From: Pseudooceanicola sp. HF7
GTDB taxonomy: Bacteria; Pseudomonadota; Alphaproteobacteria; Rhodobacterales; Rhodobacteraceae
DNA length: 64,000 nucleotides
Reading direction: 5' to 3'
Assembly: GCF_011806405.1 (NCBI RefSeq)
Contig: NZ_JAATOW010000004.1
Location: forward strand, 62,001-126,000
A program made the position numbers and the translations under genes. Under the pieces are notes generated by a model, which worked only from the letters and a program-made list of their open reading frames with translations, had not been told where the DNA came from and ran no database searches. Shown piece after piece: positions 44,563 through 53,522 of this stretch (position 1 is its first letter; each line of letters opens with the position of its first letter).

Positions 44563-45098
44563 CGCCGCCCCTTGTGCGCTGGTGCAGGGTGCATGAGGCG
44601 GGGTTTTCGGCGTCGGTGGGACGTCTGTTTCCTGTCGGTATCACGTCGGTATTACGTCGGTGCGCAGCGCGCGGTGGGGTAAGGGATTGGTGATGTGTGG
44701 GGATGCACAGGCTGCGGGCTTTGCGCCCGGGTTTCCGGCGGGGCGGCGGCGGAGAGGGACGGCGGCCTCCGGCGGGAGTTTTCCGGCAAGAAGAAGACTG
44801 GGGTGGGGTGCCATTCGGGGGCGGCGGGGGGCTTTCACGCGCGCCCTGCGGTGAGCACGGGAGGCGCAGGCCGACGACGGGCGAAGGGCCCTCGATGGGG
44901 GCTTCGGGCGTTCGCGGGCCTTTCCTGCCAGGGGCTTTCCTGTGGGCTGGGCGCGCCGGTTGATTGCGGGTTCCCCGGGACCGGGGCAGGCCTGTTGCGC
45001 GGGGTTGGCAAGCGCCGCTTTCCTGTATCGTCTTTTCATTCTTGCATGCTATGGATGCAAGACATGGACCCGACACCCGCCTGGCGAAAGGACATTGC
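44563..45098. other. Gene-free, G-rich stretch of about 540 bp before the second hybrid kinase
   Basis: No frame here has a credible start, ribosome-binding site or domain; the open frames on both strands are Pro/Arg/Gly-rich low-complexity shadows. The plus strand is conspicuously G-rich (long runs of G and GGCGG). A short 11-bp tandem repeat lies near the left end. The kinase promoter is probably near 45020-45060, where the sequence becomes AT-richer (TTTTCATTCTTGCATGCTATGG). Confidence 0.6.
44634..44661. repeat. Three tandem copies of an 11-bp GTCGGTA-type repeat
   Basis: GTCGGTATCAC (44634), GTCGGTATTAC (44645) and a partial GTCGGT (44656) follow each other with exact 11-bp spacing. A further CGTCGGT occurs at 44611. 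The period is close to one helical turn, which would place repeats on one face of the DNA. Function unknown. Confidence 0.6.
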
Positions 45099-47087
45099 AT
45101 GTCGAGCGACCCGGAAAGCCCGAAGGCCGGCCTGCGCCATCTGGCCCGTTTCCTGAGCGATGCAACCGGTGCGCGGATGGGCATCCTGGTCTTTGCCCTG
45201 ATCTGCATGTTGCTCATCCCCGGGCTGACCCTTCTGGGGCGCGATCACCAGAGCGATTCCGAGATCGCCGCCACGGGGCTGCCGGTTGCGCTTCAGGACC
45301 TGGAGCGCGCGCTTGGCTATGACGGGTTCATTCACCACTTCAAGAACGCCATCCTGCGCCCGGACGAAGGCGTCTACCACGACCTGGCGGTCGAGGATTA
45401 CGAGACCGCGCTGGAGATCCTGCGCGACATCCAGGCCATGGGCCTGGCCATCGACGAGCGCTTCGACATTGCCGCCCTGGAAGGGACCCTTGCCATCTAC
45501 CGGGAGAACCTGGATGCCGCGCGCGAGGCTCAGCTGGCCGGGCTGAGCATCGCCGAGGTCGACGCGCTGGTGCGCACCCCGGATGCCGAGGCCGCGGCCG
45601 ACCTGGACCGGCTGCATCGCAGTGTCACCGCCGGGCTGACGGACTGGCTGGCGCGGGATTTCACCCGGTCGCGGATCCAGCTGGCGGCGCTGTCGGGGAT
45701 GCTGTTCCTGATCGCCGTGGTGCTGTTGATGTTCCTGGTCGCCACCCACCTGGCCAGGCGCGAGCGCGAGCGTCAGTCCATGGAGCTGCATGACAGGCTG
45801 GCCTCTCTCGGGCAGCTGACCTCTGGCATTGCCCATGACGTAAACAACCTGCTGGCCACGATCTATTACGCCGTGGACCTGACCCTGGGAGAGACGATCC
45901 CGGACACCTCCCGCAAGTTCCTGACCTCGGCCCAGCGGGCGGTGGAGCGGGGGCAGAACCTGACCGCGCGCCTGCTGGCGTTTTCGCGCCCCCAGCCCGG
46001 GAATGCCCAGACCGTCGAGGTCGCCAGGCTGTTCGAGACGATCAAGGAGCTGGCGGCGCCGCAGCTGGACGAGGGGATCCGCCTGCGGCTGAGCGAGGAG
46101 AGCGCGGGGCTGACGCTGCATTGCGATCCCGCGCAGGTGGAGAACGCGCTGCTGAACCTGGTGCTGAACAGCCGCGATGCGATCAAGATGTCCGGCCAGG
46201 GCCGCCTGATCACGCTGAATGCGCGGATCCACGAGGGCGACCAGCTGCCCCATCACGGGCGCGACGGGGACAAGGTTATTCACCCGCTGCCCGACGAGGC
46301 CGGCGCCCGCCCCCTGCGCGCCAGCGAACATGGCTACCTGCTGATCAGCGTGCGGGACGACGGGCCGGGGATGCCGGCGGATGTGCGCAAGCGCGCGCTG
46401 GAGCCTTTCTTCACCACCAAGGCATCGCAGAACGGCAGCGGCCTGGGTCTGTCCATCGTCTACGGCTTTGCCCAGAGCGCCGGCGGCGACATGCAGATCC
46501 GCTCTGCCCCGAAGGAGGGGACCGAGGTGCAGCTCATGCTGCCGCGCGGCCAGAGCGCCGATCAGCCCCTCCCCTCCGCCACTGCGGAGCGCACGGCGGG
46601 CCGCGGGCCGATCAGCGCGGTGATGAAAGCGGTCGAGAAACGTGTGCCGGAGGGCAGCGCGGGCCCGGTGGCGCCGGCCGGGGGCGCCGCGCCGCGGACA
46701 ACGGTCCTGCTGGCCGAAGATGAGCCGGGGCTGAGAGAGCTGCTGACCGTGACGCTGGAGCAGAAGGGCTTCGAGGTGATCTCTGCCGAGGACGGGCGGC
46801 AGGCCCTACAGCTGGCGACATCGGGCGAGCATTTCGACCTGTTGCTGACCGATATCGTCATGCCCGGCGGCATCGACGGGTTCGAGCTGGCGCGCTCCGT
46901 CCGGGAGAGCTTCCCGGATCTGCCGGTGCTTTACCTGACCGGCAACGCGGGCCCGATCCTAAGCACGCAGGTTGCGGTCAAGGCCCCGGTCCTGCGCAAG
47001 CCCTGCCCGCCCGACCGCCTGTTCGAGGCCATTGCCAAGGCGCTGCCAAGCCTGTCGCTGGCGCCGATGGGACAGCCGGAAACCTGA
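45099..47087 (+). CDS. Hybrid sensor histidine kinase with C-terminal receiver
   Basis: A 662-aa kinase. TM1 at about 27-46 and TM2 at about 197-219 flank a helical periplasmic sensor of about 150 residues. HisKA carries H246 in the IAHDVNN variant. ATPase boxes are LVLNSRDAI (about 347-355), VRDDGPGM (about 418) and GSGLGLSIVYGFAQ (about 447). A receiver from about 540 has LLAEDEPG and TDIVMPGGIDG. The start at 45099 is preceded by GAAAGGAC. The neighbouring convergent receiver gene could be its partner, but no output domain is encoded nearby. Confidence 0.92.
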   Translation: MSSDPESPKAGLRHLARFLSDATGARMGILVFALICMLLIPGLTLLGRDHQSDSEIAATGLPVALQDLERALGYDGFIHHFKNAILRPDEGVYHDLAVEDYETALEILRDIQAMGLAIDERFDIAALEGTLAIYRENLDAAREAQLAGLSIAEVDALVRTPDAEAAADLDRLHRSVTAGLTDWLARDFTRSRIQLAALSGMLFLIAVVLLMFLVATHLARRERERQSMELHDRLASLGQLTSGIAHDVNNLLATIYYAVDLTLGETIPDTSRKFLTSAQRAVERGQNLTARLLAFSRPQPGNAQTVEVARLFETIKELAAPQLDEGIRLRLSEESAGLTLHCDPAQVENALLNLVLNSRDAIKMSGQGRLITLNARIHEGDQLPHHGRDGDKVIHPLPDEAGARPLRASEHGYLLISVRDDGPGMPADVRKRALEPFFTTKASQNGSGLGLSIVYGFAQSAGGDMQIRSAPKEGTEVQLMLPRGQSADQPLPSATAERTAGRGPISAVMKAVEKRVPEGSAGPVAPAGGAAPRTTVLLAEDEPGLRELLTVTLEQKGFEVISAEDGRQALQLATSGEHFDLLLTDIVMPGGIDGFELARSVRESFPDLPVLYLTGNAGPILSTQVAVKAPVLRKPCPPDRLFEAIAKALPSLSLAPMGQPET

Positions 47088-47141
47088 TCAGCCTGGTGCG
47101 TCGCGCGCCGGGATTGCCCGGGAGGATCGGGGATCGGCCTG

Positions 47142-47567
47142 TCAGGCCGTATCGCGCTCTGCCAGCAGTTTCTCGATGGCGGCCAGCAGCTGCTTGGGGT
47201 GCACCGGCTTCATCATCCGCAGGTTGGCCCCGACGGAATCGGCCATCTTCAGGAAATGGTCATCCGTCGGCCCGCCCAGCACGCCGGAAATCGCGATGAT
47301 GGGAATGTCATGGGGGGTCGCGCCCGTGTCCGGGCGCTTGCCGTTGCGGATGTTGCCGATCAGGCGCAGCCCGCCGTTGCCGACCATGACGCCGCCCTGG
47401 CGAATGAAGATATCGGTGATGGCAAGATCGAAGACATCGGAGCTGAGCGCCTCGATCGCGACCGATGCGTCAGAGACGATCCGAACCTCGTGCCCGACCT
47501 GGTAGAGATACTGGGCCATGAGTTCGGCCTGATCGGTATCATCTTCCAGCAACAGAATTTTTGCCAT
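47142..47567 (-). CDS. Single-domain response regulator (CheY-like)
   Basis: A 141-aa receiver: acidic pocket E8/D9/D10 (LLLEDDTD), phospho-acceptor D52 (AITDIFI), Ser94 (AISG) and K120 (MMKPVHP). No output domain follows. A longer loop after the phospho-site (RQGGVMVGNGGLRLIGNIRNGKRPDTG) is unusual; standard receivers have a short one. It is convergent with the hybrid kinase (54-bp gap) and may pass or sink phosphate in its pathway. Confidence 0.88.
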   Translation of the reverse strand: MAKILLLEDDTDQAELMAQYLYQVGHEVRIVSDASVAIEALSSDVFDLAITDIFIRQGGVMVGNGGLRLIGNIRNGKRPDTGATPHDIPIIAISGVLGGPTDDHFLKMADSVGANLRMMKPVHPKQLLAAIEKLLAERDTA

Positions 47568-47663
47568 ACCAGCTTACCCGGAAAACCACCTGTTCCCTGT
47601 CATGTTTAAGCGGAACCGCGTGACGCTGCAATCGTGCGATGCGGTTTGGGAGGGAGGGGCCCT

Positions 47664-48743
47664 TCAACCCTGGCCAGAGCGGATCAACATGCCGAAGAGG
47701 TCACGGGGGTCATCGGGGTCCGCCAGAAGATCCAGCGGCTGGGCATAGGCGGTCTGCGCGATCAGCCCGTGCAGGTAGCGCAGGGCCGAGAAATCCTCGA
47801 TCGCGAAGCCGACGGAATCGAACAGGGTGATCTGTGCGGCATCGCGCCGGCCCGGTGCCGTGCCCCGCAGGACTTGCCAGAGCTCTGTCACCGGGTGGTC
47901 GGGGGCAAGCTGCTGGATCTCGCCTTCGATGCGGGTCTGTTCGGGGTATTCCACGAAGATATCGGCCCTGTGCAGGATGGCCTGGGCCAGTTCGGTCTTG
48001 CCCGGGCAATCGCCGCCGATGGCGTTGATATGCACCCCCTGCCCGACCATGTTGTCCGACAGCACGGTCGCGTTGCGCTTGTCCGCCGTGCAGGTGGTGA
48101 TGATCTGCGCGCCCTGCACTGCCTCTGCGGCAGAGGGGCAGCAGGTGATGCGGAAGCCCTGGGCGGTGAGGTTGGTGCGGGCCTTTTCGGTGGCGCGGGG
48201 GTCGATGTCGTAAAGGCGCAGGTCGGTGATGCCGCAGATCGCGCGGAAGGCCAGCGCCTGGAATTCGCATTGCGCGCCGTTGCCGATCATCGCCATGACC
48301 TGCGCGCCCTGTGGCATCAGCCGCGTGGCCATCAGCGCCGAGGTCGCCGCCGTGCGCAGGGCGGTCAGCAGCGTCATCTCCGACAAGAGCAGCGGGTAGC
48401 CGGTATCGACGGAAGCGAGCACCCCGAAGGCGGTCACGGTCTGGAAGCCGCGCGCCATGTTGGCGGGGTGGCCGTTGACGTATTTGAACCCGTAGAGCGC
48501 CTTGTCCGCGGTCGGCATCAGCTCGATCACGCCATCGGGGGAATGGCTGGCAACGCGGGGCGTCTTGTCGAACTCCGGCCAGCGCAGGAAGTCCTGTTCG
48601 ATCGCCTCGGCAAGGCCGCGCAGGAAAGGCTCCACCCCCGTGTCGCGGACCAGCTGCATCATCCGATCGACGGAGAGGAAGGGCACATAGGCCAGCGCGG
48701 AGGGCTGGGGCTTCATCTGGCGGGGCATGGTCTGGAGGGTCAT
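47664..48743 (-). CDS. Ornithine cyclodeaminase / mu-crystallin family protein
   Basis: A 359-aa protein of the OCD family. Substrate-side segments are KTPRVASHSPDGVIELMPTA and YGFKYVNGHPANMARGFQTV. The NAD-binding region has MAMIGNGAQCEFQALAFR, with a GxGxQ pattern typical of OCD. It converts L-ornithine to L-proline and ammonia. I chose the ATG at 48743, with GAAAGGTG upstream; an ATG at 48779 overlapping the arginase stop by 4 bp is the alternative and adds 12 residues. With arginase upstream, it completes an arginine to proline route. Confidence 0.9.
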   Translation of the reverse strand: MTLQTMPRQMKPQPSALAYVPFLSVDRMMQLVRDTGVEPFLRGLAEAIEQDFLRWPEFDKTPRVASHSPDGVIELMPTADKALYGFKYVNGHPANMARGFQTVTAFGVLASVDTGYPLLLSEMTLLTALRTAATSALMATRLMPQGAQVMAMIGNGAQCEFQALAFRAICGITDLRLYDIDPRATEKARTNLTAQGFRITCCPSAAEAVQGAQIITTCTADKRNATVLSDNMVGQGVHINAIGGDCPGKTELAQAILHRADIFVEYPEQTRIEGEIQQLAPDHPVTELWQVLRGTAPGRRDAAQITLFDSVGFAIEDFSALRYLHGLIAQTAYAQPLDLLADPDDPRDLFGMLIRSGQG

Positions 48744-48775
48744 CGGGGCACCTTTCTGGATCAGGTCGCGGGGAT

Positions 48776-49699
48776 TCATTCAGCGCTCAGGCGGGCCGGG
48801 GCGCGCGCACCGGCCAGGCTGGCGGCCAGGTCGACCATCAGCCGAGCGGTGCGGCCCTGGACGTCCAGCAGGGGGTTGAGCTCTACCAGGTCGAGGGCGG
48901 AGACGAGGCCGGAGCGCTGCAGCACCTCCATGATCAGATGCACCTCAGGCCCGGAAACGCCGCCGGGGACGGGGGTGCCCACGGCGGGCGCGATGGCGGG
49001 GTCCAGGACATCCACGTCCAGGCTGACATGTAGCAGGCCATTGGCGGCGCGCACGCGGGACAGGAAGCGGGTGAGCGGGGGCAGCACACCCTTTTCTTCG
49101 AGGCGGCGCATATCCCGACTGTCGATCCCCAGGGACTGGATACGCCGGGCCTCTGCCCCATCGACGGAGCGCAGGCCCATCAGCAGGACATTTGCGGGAT
49201 CGACCGCATGGGCCAGCGGCGGGAAGTCCGCGAAGCCCGCTTCGCCCAGCGCATAGGCCAGAGGCGTGCCGTGCAGGTTGCCCGAGTGGGTCGAGCCGGG
49301 GTCATGCAGGTCCGGGTGGGCATCGAGCCAGAGCAGGAACAGCGGGCGCCCCTGCTCTGCCGCGTGGCGGGCCATGCCCGTCACCGTACCGGCAGAGATC
49401 GAGTGATCGCCGCCAAGGAAGATCGGCAGGTCATGGGCGCGTGCCGCAGCCTGTGCCGCATCGGCCAAGGCCGCGGTCCAGGCCACGATGTGGCCCAGGT
49501 GGTGGACGGCGGGATTGGCATGTGGGCGCGGGCGTACCCCGGGGATGCCCAGATCGCCCAGGTCGCGGACCGTCCACCCCTGCCTGGACAGCGCGCGCCC
49601 CAGCCCGGCGCAGCGCAGGGCGTCAGGCCCCAGTGCGCAGCCCGGGCGATCCGTGCCGGTTTCGACGCGCGCACCAAGTAGAGAGATCGTTCGGGTCAT
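48776..49699 (-). CDS. rocF: Arginase
   Basis: A 307-aa ureohydrolase. Manganese ligands and active-site motifs are visible: GGDHS at 96-100, DAHPD at 126-130, and SLDVDVLDP at about 225-233, plus THSGNLHG at about 137-144, the arginine-side loop. It hydrolyses L-arginine to ornithine and urea in the cytoplasm. It is transcribed just before the ornithine cyclodeaminase gene and divergently from an Lrp/AsnC gene 159 bp away, which probably controls it in response to arginine or ornithine. Confidence 0.95.
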   Translation of the reverse strand: MTRTISLLGARVETGTDRPGCALGPDALRCAGLGRALSRQGWTVRDLGDLGIPGVRPRPHANPAVHHLGHIVAWTAALADAAQAAARAHDLPIFLGGDHSISAGTVTGMARHAAEQGRPLFLLWLDAHPDLHDPGSTHSGNLHGTPLAYALGEAGFADFPPLAHAVDPANVLLMGLRSVDGAEARRIQSLGIDSRDMRRLEEKGVLPPLTRFLSRVRAANGLLHVSLDVDVLDPAIAPAVGTPVPGGVSGPEVHLIMEVLQRSGLVSALDLVELNPLLDVQGRTARLMVDLAASLAGARAPARLSAE

Positions 49700-49799
49700 C
49701 GGCCACTCCTGTCATCGCGCCCCATCCTGTCCAATCGGGGGCTGCCTTCATCGGGATGGCCTGAGTTTGCCGGTTTGAAACGCCGTTTTCGCGTGGTAA

Positions 49800-49860
49800 A
49801 TTGATCATATAAAGGCATTTTTCGGCCATTTTGGCTGCTCTATTGGGCGAAATGATCAAT
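49800..49860. promoter_or_regulatory. Inverted repeat in the arginase/Lrp divergent promoter, candidate Lrp operator
   Basis: Perfect 9-bp arms ATTGATCAT (49800-49808) and ATGATCAAT (49852-49860) lie 43 bp apart; each contains a TGATCA palindrome. The right arm runs into the Lrp start codon, so occupation there would block its own expression. The segment between is AT-rich, with GCCATTTTGGC near its centre. Confidence 0.6.
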
Positions 49861-50290
49861 GGCAGAGATCCTATCGGAAACGGACCGGGCGCTGATCGGG
49901 GCGCTGCGCGGCAATGGCCGGGCCTCTGTCACGGAGCTGGCCCATGGGCTGGGCCTGTCGCGCACCACGGTGAAGACGCGGCTGGATGCGCTGGTGGACA
50001 GCGGCAAGATCCGGCGTTTCACCATCGAGACCGACACCGACGTGGAAGGCGGCGTGCGTGCCATCACCATGGTGGAGCTTCAGGGCAGCATGAGCCGGGG
50101 CGTCATCCGCACCCTGTCGCGCCTGCCGGAGGTCTCCGCGATCCATTCGACCAATGGGGCCTGGGACCTGGTGGTGGAGATCCGCACAGACAGCCTGGCC
50201 GCCTTTGACCTGGTGCTGCGCGCGATCCGGGATGTGCCGGGGGTCGTGAACTCCGAAAGCTCCATCCTGCTCAGCCACGTCGGCGGGTAG
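49859..50290 (+). CDS. Lrp/AsnC-family regulator
   Basis: A 143-aa protein: AsnC-type helix-turn-helix at about 5-55 (ETDRALIGALRGNGRASVTELA, LSRTTVKTRLDALVDSG), then a RAM ligand-binding domain at about 65-138 (GVIRTLSRLPEVSAIHSTNGAWDLVVEI). It is divergent from the arginase operon and is the natural candidate for its arginine/ornithine-responsive activator. The ATG sits inside an inverted-repeat arm with almost no Shine-Dalgarno site, which suggests autoregulation or a near-leaderless mRNA. Confidence 0.92.
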   Translation: MAEILSETDRALIGALRGNGRASVTELAHGLGLSRTTVKTRLDALVDSGKIRRFTIETDTDVEGGVRAITMVELQGSMSRGVIRTLSRLPEVSAIHSTNGAWDLVVEIRTDSLAAFDLVLRAIRDVPGVVNSESSILLSHVGG

Positions 50291-50510
50291 CGATCCGCCT
50301 GCCATCCCCGGGCCATGCCTGCCCCGGCGTGGTTTTGACCTGGCTGGTGAACAGGGTTGGTGAAGGGGGCGGCAGAATGCGCGCCGCCGGCCCTGTGCGC
50401 GCCTTTCCTTCGGGCTAGCTGTAACGACCTGTTGGCCTTTCCCGCGAATCTGCGAGAGGGTCACGGAACAGGGGCGGTGTTCCATCGTCCTGTCAGCTGG
50501 AGACTTCCCA

Positions 50511-51287
50511 ATGCGCTTCGAGATCGACGTCCGGATGCGGTACCGCTTTTCCGAGCCAAATACCGTGGCGCTGGTGCTGGAAGCGGCCCGCACCCCGGGG
50601 CAGATCGTCCAGCAGGAATACCTGCAGATGGGCGATGCGATGGTCACGCGGATCGGGGGCGATTGCGGCATCGGCACGCGGATCTGGGCGCAGATCCCCG
50701 GCACGGAGATGCAGCTGACCTACCAGGCCACGATCGAGACCACGCGCCCCGCGCTACAGCTTGACCTGATGTATTCCGCGCCCCTGCATGAGCTGCCATC
50801 AGAGGCCGCGCCCTTCATCCGCCCGTCGCGCTATTGCCAGTCCGACAAGTTCGTGTCTTTCGTCAATAAGCGCTTCGGGCATCGCCATGGCGGGGCCAAG
50901 GTGGCCGCGATCCGCGACTGGATCGAGGACAACCTGTCCTATGTGCCGGGCAGTTCGGACAGCGATACCAACGTGCTGGACACCTTTGCCGGGCGCGAGG
51001 GCGTCTGCCGGGATTACGTGCACCTGTTCTGCGCCATGGTGCGCGCCGCCCAGATCCCCGCCCGCGCGGTGGCGGCCTATGGGCCGGACGTCTGGCCGCA
51101 GGATTTCCACGCGGTGGCAGAGGTCTGGCTGGATGGCAGCTGGCACCTGGTGGATGCCACGGGCATGTGCGCGGCCATCGACCTGGCGGTGATCGCCGTG
51201 GGACGGGATGCCTATGACATCGCCTTCATGGAATCCCAGGCCCCGGCCACCCTGCTGACCCAGGAGGTGCGGGTGAACCGGGTCTAA
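50511..51287 (+). CDS. Transglutaminase-like protein (solitary)
   Basis: A 258-aa protein with the catalytic triad C166 (GREGVCRDYVHL), H200 (DFHAVAEVWL) and D215 (HLVDATG). The N-terminal half is beta-rich. It differs from the transglutaminase genes of the 5809-12740 operon and has no ATP-grasp partner nearby. No signal peptide is seen. It follows a 220-bp gap with no supported gene and is convergent with the aldehyde dehydrogenase gene. Likely a cysteine peptidase or amidase; the substrate is unknown. Confidence 0.88.
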   Translation: MRFEIDVRMRYRFSEPNTVALVLEAARTPGQIVQQEYLQMGDAMVTRIGGDCGIGTRIWAQIPGTEMQLTYQATIETTRPALQLDLMYSAPLHELPSEAAPFIRPSRYCQSDKFVSFVNKRFGHRHGGAKVAAIRDWIEDNLSYVPGSSDSDTNVLDTFAGREGVCRDYVHLFCAMVRAAQIPARAVAAYGPDVWPQDFHAVAEVWLDGSWHLVDATGMCAAIDLAVIAVGRDAYDIAFMESQAPATLLTQEVRVNRV

Positions 51288-51330
51288 GGGCGCCCAAGGT
51301 CCTGGGCACCCCCGGTCTTCTGCGCCGGTG

Positions 51331-52776
51331 CTAGCGCCAGCCTTCGGGCAGCAGCACCGCCTTGACCTCGAGAAACTCCTCGATCCCGTATTTGCCGCCT
51401 TCGCGTCCCTTGCCGGACAGGCCGTAGCCGCCGAAGGGGCTGCCCCAGCCCATCCCCTGCCCGTTGAAATGCACCATGCCGGCGCGCAGCGCGCGCGACA
51501 GGCGCTCTGCGCGGTCCCGGTCGCCGGTCTGGACATAGGCGGCCAGCCCGTACTCCGTGTCATTGGCCAGGCGGATCGCATCTGCCTCATCCGAGAACGG
51601 GGTCAGGCAGAGGACGGGGCCGAAGATCTCTTCCTGCCAGATGGTCATCTGGGGCGTCACGTCGGCAAAGAGCGTGGGGCGGGCGAAATGCCCGCAGGTG
51701 GGGCCATCGGGCAGGCCTTCGCCCCCCGCCAGAAGGCGCGCGCCCTCTTCGATCCCGGCAGAGATGAAATCCTGCACGCGCTGCCACTGGATGCCGGAGG
51801 CAAGCGGGCCGATATGGTCGCCCTCTTGCGTGGGATCGCCCAGCTTCGTGCCCGCGATGGCATCGGCGGCGATCGCGCAGACCTGGTCGTAGACCGAGCT
51901 TTCCACGATCATCCGGGTGGGCGCATCGCAGCTTTGGCCGGTGTTCAGCATGACCTCTGCCACCGAGTCCCGCACGCGCTGTTCCAGATCTGCAGCGCAA
52001 TCGGCGAAGACCAGGTTGGGGCTTTTGCCACCCAGCTCCAGCGCGACGCGCTTGACGCTGTCCGCCGCGCCTTGGCTGATCGCCACCCCGGCGCGGGTGG
52101 AGCCGGTGAAGGAGACAAGCCGCACGTCGCGGTGACGGGTCAGCCGCGTGCCGGCCTCTGGCCCGGTGCCGTTCACCAGGTTGAAGACGCCCGGGGGCAC
52201 GCCGGCCTCATGCAGGATTTCGGCGTAGACCATGGCCGAGAGCGGCGTCAGCTCTGACGGTTTCAGCACGCAGGTGCAGCCGGCGGCCAGCGCGGGCAGC
52301 ACCTTGAGCACGATCTGGTTCATCGGCCAGTTCCACGGGGTGATCAGCGCGCAGACACCTGCGGCTTCCTTCACGACCCTGTCGCCGTTGGGCAGCACCT
52401 CTTCCCAGTCGAAATCCTCCATGGCTTCCAGGAAGCCTTCGAGGTGACCGATGGCCACCCCGGCCTGGTCGGACCGCGACATGGAGATCGGCGCGCCCAT
52501 CTCCGTGGTGATCGCGCGAGCCAGGTCCTCGTACCGGTCGCGGGTCACCTGCAGGATGCGTTGCAGCACCGCGATACGCTGCGCAGGCGTTGTGGTGGAC
52601 CAGGCGGGAAAGGCGGCATGGGCGGCAGCGACGGCGGCATCCACGTCTTCGGCATCGGCCAGGGCGATCTGCGCGACGGTCTCTTCGGTGGCGGGGTTTT
52701 CCACCTCCATCCGGGTGGAGGCATGGGGCGCGACCCAGGCGCCGTTGATGTAGAAGGCGGTCTTGTCTTCAGTCAT
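51331..52776 (-). CDS. Aldehyde dehydrogenase (polyamine operon)
   Basis: A 481-aa NAD(P)+-dependent aldehyde dehydrogenase. Key residues: N149 (PWNWP), E247 (ALELGGKSPN), C283 (NTGQSCDAP) and the C-terminal FGGYGLSGKGREGG. It is the last gene of the operon and overlaps the metallo-hydrolase gene by 4 bp (ATGA). With the polyamine-type importer it probably oxidises an aminoaldehyde such as 4-aminobutyraldehyde; the substrate is an inference from context. Confidence 0.93.
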   Translation of the reverse strand: MTEDKTAFYINGAWVAPHASTRMEVENPATEETVAQIALADAEDVDAAVAAAHAAFPAWSTTTPAQRIAVLQRILQVTRDRYEDLARAITTEMGAPISMSRSDQAGVAIGHLEGFLEAMEDFDWEEVLPNGDRVVKEAAGVCALITPWNWPMNQIVLKVLPALAAGCTCVLKPSELTPLSAMVYAEILHEAGVPPGVFNLVNGTGPEAGTRLTRHRDVRLVSFTGSTRAGVAISQGAADSVKRVALELGGKSPNLVFADCAADLEQRVRDSVAEVMLNTGQSCDAPTRMIVESSVYDQVCAIAADAIAGTKLGDPTQEGDHIGPLASGIQWQRVQDFISAGIEEGARLLAGGEGLPDGPTCGHFARPTLFADVTPQMTIWQEEIFGPVLCLTPFSDEADAIRLANDTEYGLAAYVQTGDRDRAERLSRALRAGMVHFNGQGMGWGSPFGGYGLSGKGREGGKYGIEEFLEVKAVLLPEGWR

Positions 52777-53522
52777 TCCTGTTCTTTCGTATCGAGCCAG
52801 GCGCGGATGATCGCGCGGTGGCGGTCGCCGTCGTAGCTGGCAAAGTGGCCGCCGTGGACCGTGCGCACCGGCAGCTCCAGCAGACGCTTCATGGAGGCAA
52901 GGTAATCCTGCGCATCGGAATGCCAGGTCTCTTCGATCAGGGGGCCGTCATAGACGATATCGCCGGAAAACAGCGTTTCGCTTGCCGCCTCCCAGAGCGC
53001 GATGCCGCCGGGGGAGTGGCCGGGGGTGTGGATCACCTCGAAATGGCGATCGCCCAGGTCGATGACGTCGCCGTCCTCCAGAAGCCGGGTCGCGGGGGCC
53101 GATTTCACCTTGTAGGTGGCAGAGCTGTAGGGCGCGGGCGGCAGGGCATCGAAGATGTCATCGGTCACGTAGGGATCGGCCATGGTCCAGTCATTGCGCG
53201 GATTGGCCAGGATATCGGCCTCTGCATGGTGCACGCAGCGGTCGGGGAATTCGTGGTGGCAGCCGATGTGATCGAAATGGGTATGGCTGGCCACGCAGGT
53301 CACGGCGCGTTCGGTGACCAGCGGCACCCAGTCGCGCAGGGGCAGGACGCCCATGCCGCTGTCCACCAGCATGTCCCCGTCCCGGCCACGGACGTGCCAG
53401 CAGTTGCAGCGGTAGAACTCCTTGATCCAGGGTTCGGAAATCAGGGTGACGCCATCGGCCTTGCGGTCGAGGCGATACCAGTCTTCGGGGCGGGCACGTT
53501 TCAGGGTCATATCAAGGCTCAT
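52773..53522 (-). CDS. Metallo-beta-lactamase-fold hydrolase
   Basis: A 249-aa MBL-fold protein with SHTHFDHIG at 79-87 (H80, H82, D84, H85), TPGHSPGG at about 170 and SGDIVYDG at about 189, plus a final HGGHFASY. The binuclear metal site appears intact. The ATG at 53522 overlaps the ATPase stop by 4 bp; a second ATG at 53510 is possible. It is unusual for polyamine ABC operons. A lactonase or thioesterase-like step is possible but unproven. Confidence 0.9.
   Translation of the reverse strand: MSLDMTLKRARPEDWYRLDRKADGVTLISEPWIKEFYRCNCWHVRGRDGDMLVDSGMGVLPLRDWVPLVTERAVTCVASHTHFDHIGCHHEFPDRCVHHAEADILANPRNDWTMADPYVTDDIFDALPPAPYSSATYKVKSAPATRLLEDGDVIDLGDRHFEVIHTPGHSPGGIALWEAASETLFSGDIVYDGPLIEETWHSDAQDYLASMKRLLELPVRTVHGGHFASYDGDRHRAIIRAWLDTKEQE

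Noticed and set aside
44634-44661. CRISPR-like or iteron array
   Set aside because: The unit is only 11 bp with no spacers, and only three copies; kept as a short tandem repeat.
44516-45217. Minus-strand 233-codon frame over the G-rich gap
   Set aside because: Pro/Arg/Ser-rich low complexity, overlapping the next kinase's start and the cupin terminator; looks like G-rich noncoding DNA read backwards.
51292-51307. Small palindrome between the solitary transglutaminase and the aldehyde dehydrogenase as a bidirectional terminator
   Set aside because: Imperfect 8-bp stem with no T-run on either side; not enough to call.
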